From: DATLOJ01 sp035536315
Lineage (GTDB): Bacteria > Actinomycetota > CADDZG01 > JAHWKV01
Reading direction: 5' to 3'
DNA: 16,128 nt
Assembly: GCA_035536315.1 (NCBI GenBank)
Contig: DATLOJ010000145.1
Span: 1-16,128, forward strand
Positions 14,032 to 16,128 of the stretch are shown here, one piece after another (position 1 is the stretch's first letter; every line of letters begins with the position of its first letter). Both the position numbers and the translations under genes were made by a program. The notes beneath the pieces were generated by a model. It was given only the letters and a program-made list of their open reading frames with translations, searched no databases and was not told where the DNA came from.

Positions 14032-15174
14032 GTGAATACAAGAGCAGCGCTTGTTGCGATTCTGGTCTCGTTATCTATCCTTCCTCCCGTCGCGTCGGAG
14101 GCTAGCGGCCCGGTGGGCATAACATTTCCGCCCGGTTTCCCGACGATCACCGACGCTTCCCTAGGCGTGCCGGTGATCGGCTTCGGGGGGCGCGGGCCGG
14201 TTACCCGAACACCAGTGATATTCCTGCACGGCAACAACGACACCCCGTACCCAACGACATGCAACGGGGGATTTGGAAACACCAGGCGGTTCGCCCAGTA
14301 CTTTCACGACAATGGGTACGCACTGAGTGAGCTTTGGGCGCTGGGATACCAGGGTGAGCAGTGCGATCTTGCAACCAACCCACCAAACCGCTCGGGACCC
14401 GCTCACTCCGCAGCGGCCAACGTTCCGGACTTGAGGGCATTCGTGAACGCGGTGCTGAGCTACACCGGGGCTTCTCAGGTGGACATAATCGGACACAGTC
14501 TTGGATCCACGCTCACGAGGGAGTGGATGCGACAGGACAACGCGTACGCCAAGGTTCGAAGGTTCATCGGAGTGGATGGACCGGATCACGGGATCATCAA
14601 CTGCTCTCCCGACCCCGCCAACTACTGGCAGCTGCCCGCGTTGGGCGGCTTCACCCCAGACAGCGCCATCTGCACCGAGTTCGGCTCGGATCAGACTCCT
14701 CTTCTCGCGACGCTCAACGCGGGCGACGAGACGCCGGGCCCGACCGAGTACATGACCGTCAGAAACGCCGACACCAGCTTTGTTTTCTTCTCGGTGCAGG
14801 ACGGCAGCCTTCCGCCGGTCCCGGCGAAGGACCGGAAGGGTAACGCGCACGACTTCTCGCAAAGCGCGCGCTTGGAGGGCGCGGAGAATGTCGAAGTGCG
14901 GGCGCAGGGTCAGTACGACAACGTTCTTCTGACCGCGCACCTGGGAATCCTGAACTCACCGGGAGTCTGGGCGACAGCGTTCAGATTTCTAACTGCGGGA
15001 GAGAGCCCCGCTTCGAGTCCATCCGTGGGCCCCGAGCCCGGCACGCTCGCCGACTCCGGCCCCCCGGTGTGGCCTCAAGCGGCCGGTGTGGCCCTGCTGC
15101 TACTGGGGCTGGCCGCCGTCCGATCGATACACCGGCACAACCTGACCGTGGCCGGTCACGAGATGGAAGCGTAA
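14032..15174 (+). CDS. Secreted, C-terminally anchored alpha/beta hydrolase (lipase / PhaZ7-like)
   Basis: A 380-aa exported serine hydrolase. A signal peptide covers about residues 1-25 (hydrophobic ALVAILVSLSILPPVA, cleavage likely after an Ala-Ser near 22-25). The oxyanion-hole region is TPVIFLHGNND (60-70). The nucleophile elbow is IIGHSLGST with Ser156, inside a YTGASQVDIIGHS segment that closely resembles PhaZ7-type extracellular depolymerases and secreted lipases. His303 in TAHLGI is the likely catalytic His; the acid may be Asp247 or Asp257. Four cysteines (77, 111, 191, 214) suggest two disulfides. A Ser/Pro/Gly linker then leads to a transmembrane helix (about 348-363) and a short basic tail, so the enzyme is probably held at the outer face of the membrane. 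LADSG (339-343) before the helix resembles a sorting signal. GTG 14032 is chosen, with GGAGGGG at 14015-14021. The natural substrate is unknown. Confidence 0.86.
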   Translation: MNTRAALVAILVSLSILPPVASEASGPVGITFPPGFPTITDASLGVPVIGFGGRGPVTRTPVIFLHGNNDTPYPTTCNGGFGNTRRFAQYFHDNGYALSELWALGYQGEQCDLATNPPNRSGPAHSAAANVPDLRAFVNAVLSYTGASQVDIIGHSLGSTLTREWMRQDNAYAKVRRFIGVDGPDHGIINCSPDPANYWQLPALGGFTPDSAICTEFGSDQTPLLATLNAGDETPGPTEYMTVRNADTSFVFFSVQDGSLPPVPAKDRKGNAHDFSQSARLEGAENVEVRAQGQYDNVLLTAHLGILNSPGVWATAFRFLTAGESPASSPSVGPEPGTLADSGPPVWPQAAGVALLLLGLAAVRSIHRHNLTVAGHEMEA

Positions 15175-15229
15175 GCGACTCTGTCTGATTTCCGACATGA
15201 GTGATTGCCCGGATCCGACTACTTCCTAG

Positions 15230-15787
15230 CTAAAAACACTCGCCATCACTGAAGGGAGGTTTTTCAGCTTGGGCTGCAAAGTCTCCAGAGAGGTGCAATT
15301 GATTGTCTGAAGGGTGCATGTCTAGGGCCGCATTTCCCTTGTACGCCTTCACGACCCAGATCAAATCGGCCTCAGTGACACCTTGCGTGGCAAGGGGAGA
15401 GGTCCGCCAGCCGCGCGCTTCCATGTCACGGACCCAGTTGTCGACCAGATCGCGCTCGTCTGGTTCAACCGGCAGATTCACGATTGAGACCGTTGAAACC
15501 CCTACGGTCACTCCTTGGCCATCCCCTCCGTTCGCATAGGGGACGTGTTTGAAGTTTTGAGGCTGAACACCGAACGGGACAGGAAGGCTCGCGAGGAGTA
15601 ACTCGTTTTGACGCTCGTATTGGCCAATCTGTTGAGCCGTCATGCCTTGGAACTCAGTTGCTCTCGCGTAGATGCATCCCGCTCCACGCACCAGAATGAG
15701 ACCTCCTAAGAGCTCCACCGGGAGCAAAATGATGAAGAGGCCCAAGGCCACGATCAACCACCCCTTCGCGGACTCGCTCAGCTTCAT
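15230..15787 (-). CDS. Single-pass membrane protein of unknown function
   Basis: The 185-aa product has a short N-terminus (MKLSESAKG), one transmembrane helix at about residues 10-34 (WLIVALGLFIILLPVELLGGLILV) and an extracytoplasmic-looking soluble part with DERDLVDNWVRDMEARGWR. I do not recognise a family. ATG 15787 is preferred over ATG 15826 because it starts right before the helix and has a TATCGT -10-like hexamer six bases upstream; the longer form adds 13 residues (198 aa). It converges on the hydrolase gene (55-base gap) and diverges from nadE. Confidence 0.68.
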   Translation of the reverse strand: MKLSESAKGWLIVALGLFIILLPVELLGGLILVRGAGCIYARATEFQGMTAQQIGQYERQNELLLASLPVPFGVQPQNFKHVPYANGGDGQGVTVGVSTVSIVNLPVEPDERDLVDNWVRDMEARGWRTSPLATQGVTEADLIWVVKAYKGNAALDMHPSDNQLHLSGDFAAQAEKPPFSDGECF

Positions 15788-15793
15788 ACGACG

Positions 15794-15799
15794 ACGATA
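15794..15799 (-). promoter_or_regulatory. Possible -10 element of a leaderless promoter for the membrane protein gene
   Basis: On the minus strand TATCGT is followed by six bases and then ATG 15787, with no ribosome binding site between. The geometry matches the candidate leaderless starts at 8297 and 16011. Weak on its own. Confidence 0.28.
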
Positions 15800-15923
15800 G
15801 GGGCAAACTATGGCGGCAAGAGCCATAAATTGCGAAGAAGGTGTGAAGGTTGACTCTCGGGCTCTGAGGGCCGCCGCGATAGCGCAGCAAAAGGCCGGTG
15901 CCTGATCATCTGTCGCTCCTGGA

Positions 15924-15943
15924 TGGACCTGGTCCAGCCTGGG
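15924..15943. promoter_or_regulatory. Palindromic box 1 upstream of nadE, candidate operator
   Basis: TGGACCTGGTCCA (15924-15936) is a 13-base palindrome with 6-bp arms and a central T. It is followed by GCCTGGG. The 20-base unit is repeated with 17 identities 39 bases downstream (box 2). It lies in the divergent 223-base gap between the unknown membrane protein gene and nadE. Confidence 0.5.
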
Positions 15944-15961
15944 CCCGCATACGGACCTAAG

Positions 15962-15982
15962 CTGGACTTAGTCCAGCGTGGG
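15962..15982. promoter_or_regulatory. Palindromic box 2 upstream of nadE, candidate operator
   Basis: CTGGAC-TTA-GTCCAG (15962-15976) is a dyad with perfect 6-bp arms, followed by GCGTGGG. It shares the pattern TGGAC-YTR-GTCCAGC-S-TGGG with box 1. An extra half-site GGACCTAAG (15953-15961) can pair with CTTAGTCC inside the box. Its centre is about 42 bases before the predicted nadE transcription start, close to the -35 zone. Confidence 0.52.
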
Positions 15983-15998
15983 ACGCAAGCGGGGCCGG

Positions 15999-16004
15999 TA
16001 ATCT
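15999..16004 (+). promoter_or_regulatory. Candidate -10 element of a leaderless nadE promoter
   Basis: TAATCT (TAnnnT type) is followed by six bases and GTG 16011, placing the transcription start at the start codon. No Shine-Dalgarno sequence precedes the GTG. Confidence 0.42.
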
Positions 16005-16010
16005 AGCTGT

Positions 16011-16128
16011 GTGAGCTTTGTTCGAATTGCTCTTGCCCAGATAAATCCAACCGTTGGCGACCTCGCGGGCAATCAGGCCCTCATCAATCGATACATACAA
16101 GATGCCATAGCGGCCGATGTCGATGTCG
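16011..16128 (+). CDS. nadE: Glutamine-dependent NAD+ synthetase, N-terminal fragment cut by the window edge
   Basis: The 39 visible codons begin MSFVRIALAQINPTVGDLAGN, the characteristic start of the N-terminal nitrilase-type glutaminase domain of long, glutamine-dependent NadE. That domain frees ammonia from glutamine for amidation of nicotinic acid adenine dinucleotide by the C-terminal synthetase domain, the last step of NAD biosynthesis. Only the first beta strand and following helix region are present, so the catalytic Glu-Lys-Cys residues and the synthetase domain are outside the window. The closely similar start of other nitrilase-superfamily amidases is the main alternative, but the AQINPTVGD-GN pattern strongly favours NadE. 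GTG 16011 has no ribosome binding site and a -10-like TAATCT six bases upstream. Confidence 0.85.
   Translation, partial: MSFVRIALAQINPTVGDLAGNQALINRYIQDAIAADVDV

Noticed and set aside
15175..15229. Bidirectional terminator between the convergent hydrolase and membrane protein genes
   Set aside because: A terminator is expected here, but I could not find a convincing stem with a U-tract in either direction.
15849..15880. TTGACT as a -35 element for a longer nadE transcript
   Set aside because: No acceptable -10 hexamer lies 16-18 bases downstream; the TAATCT at 15999 next to the start codon fits better.
13185..16128. Integrative element using tRNA-Leu as attachment site
   Set aside because: No direct repeat of the tRNA 3' end, integrase or mobility gene is visible in the window.

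Overview
The window (about 60% G+C by eye) looks like a chromosomal stretch from an uncultured actinobacterium. The order uvrC - rapZ - yvcK - gap - pgk - tpiA - secG is a classic actinobacterial housekeeping neighbourhood, and the RapZ Walker A motif (GLSGAGRS) and glycine-rich SecG fit that group. Class-level placement cannot be settled from this sequence. Few genes start with ATG; most use GTG or TTG, and several appear to need CTG, ATC or another non-standard start.

Layout. 1-3298: the 3' part of uvrC (excision repair; its GIY-YIG domain lies off the left edge), then rapZ and yvcK, all overlapping and co-directional. whiA, which normally sits between yvcK and gap, is missing. 3355-6628: gap, pgk, tpiA (three consecutive steps of lower glycolysis) and secG (Sec translocon), tightly packed. 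6711-13145: four consecutive solute-binding proteins of the peptide/nickel family 5 type (SBP_bac_5), with no permease or ATPase gene beside them. The first three have lipoprotein-type signals; the fourth has only a transmembrane anchor. The last three overlap or abut and probably form one operon with its own promoter at about 8284, which overlaps a perfect 14-bp palindrome. 13185-13272: tRNA-Leu(GAG). 13418-15787: three poorly characterised genes: a small P-loop kinase-like protein, a secreted, membrane-anchored alpha/beta hydrolase resembling lipases and PhaZ7-type depolymerases, and a convergent single-pass membrane protein of unknown function. 15788-16010: a 223-base divergent intergenic region with two near-identical palindromic boxes upstream of an apparently leaderless nadE. 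16011-16128: the first 39 codons of glutamine-dependent NAD+ synthetase.

How it fits together: the left half is central metabolism, repair and secretion. The four binding proteins would be exported through the Sec channel to which SecG belongs, but their transporter partner must be encoded elsewhere or they do something other than feed a transporter. The most notable points are the four orphan binding proteins, the run of genes without canonical start codons (secG, the first and third binding proteins), the absence of whiA from a conserved cluster, and the palindromic operator-like sites at 8271-8284 and 15924-15982. No CRISPR array, insertion sequence, phage gene or rRNA was seen.
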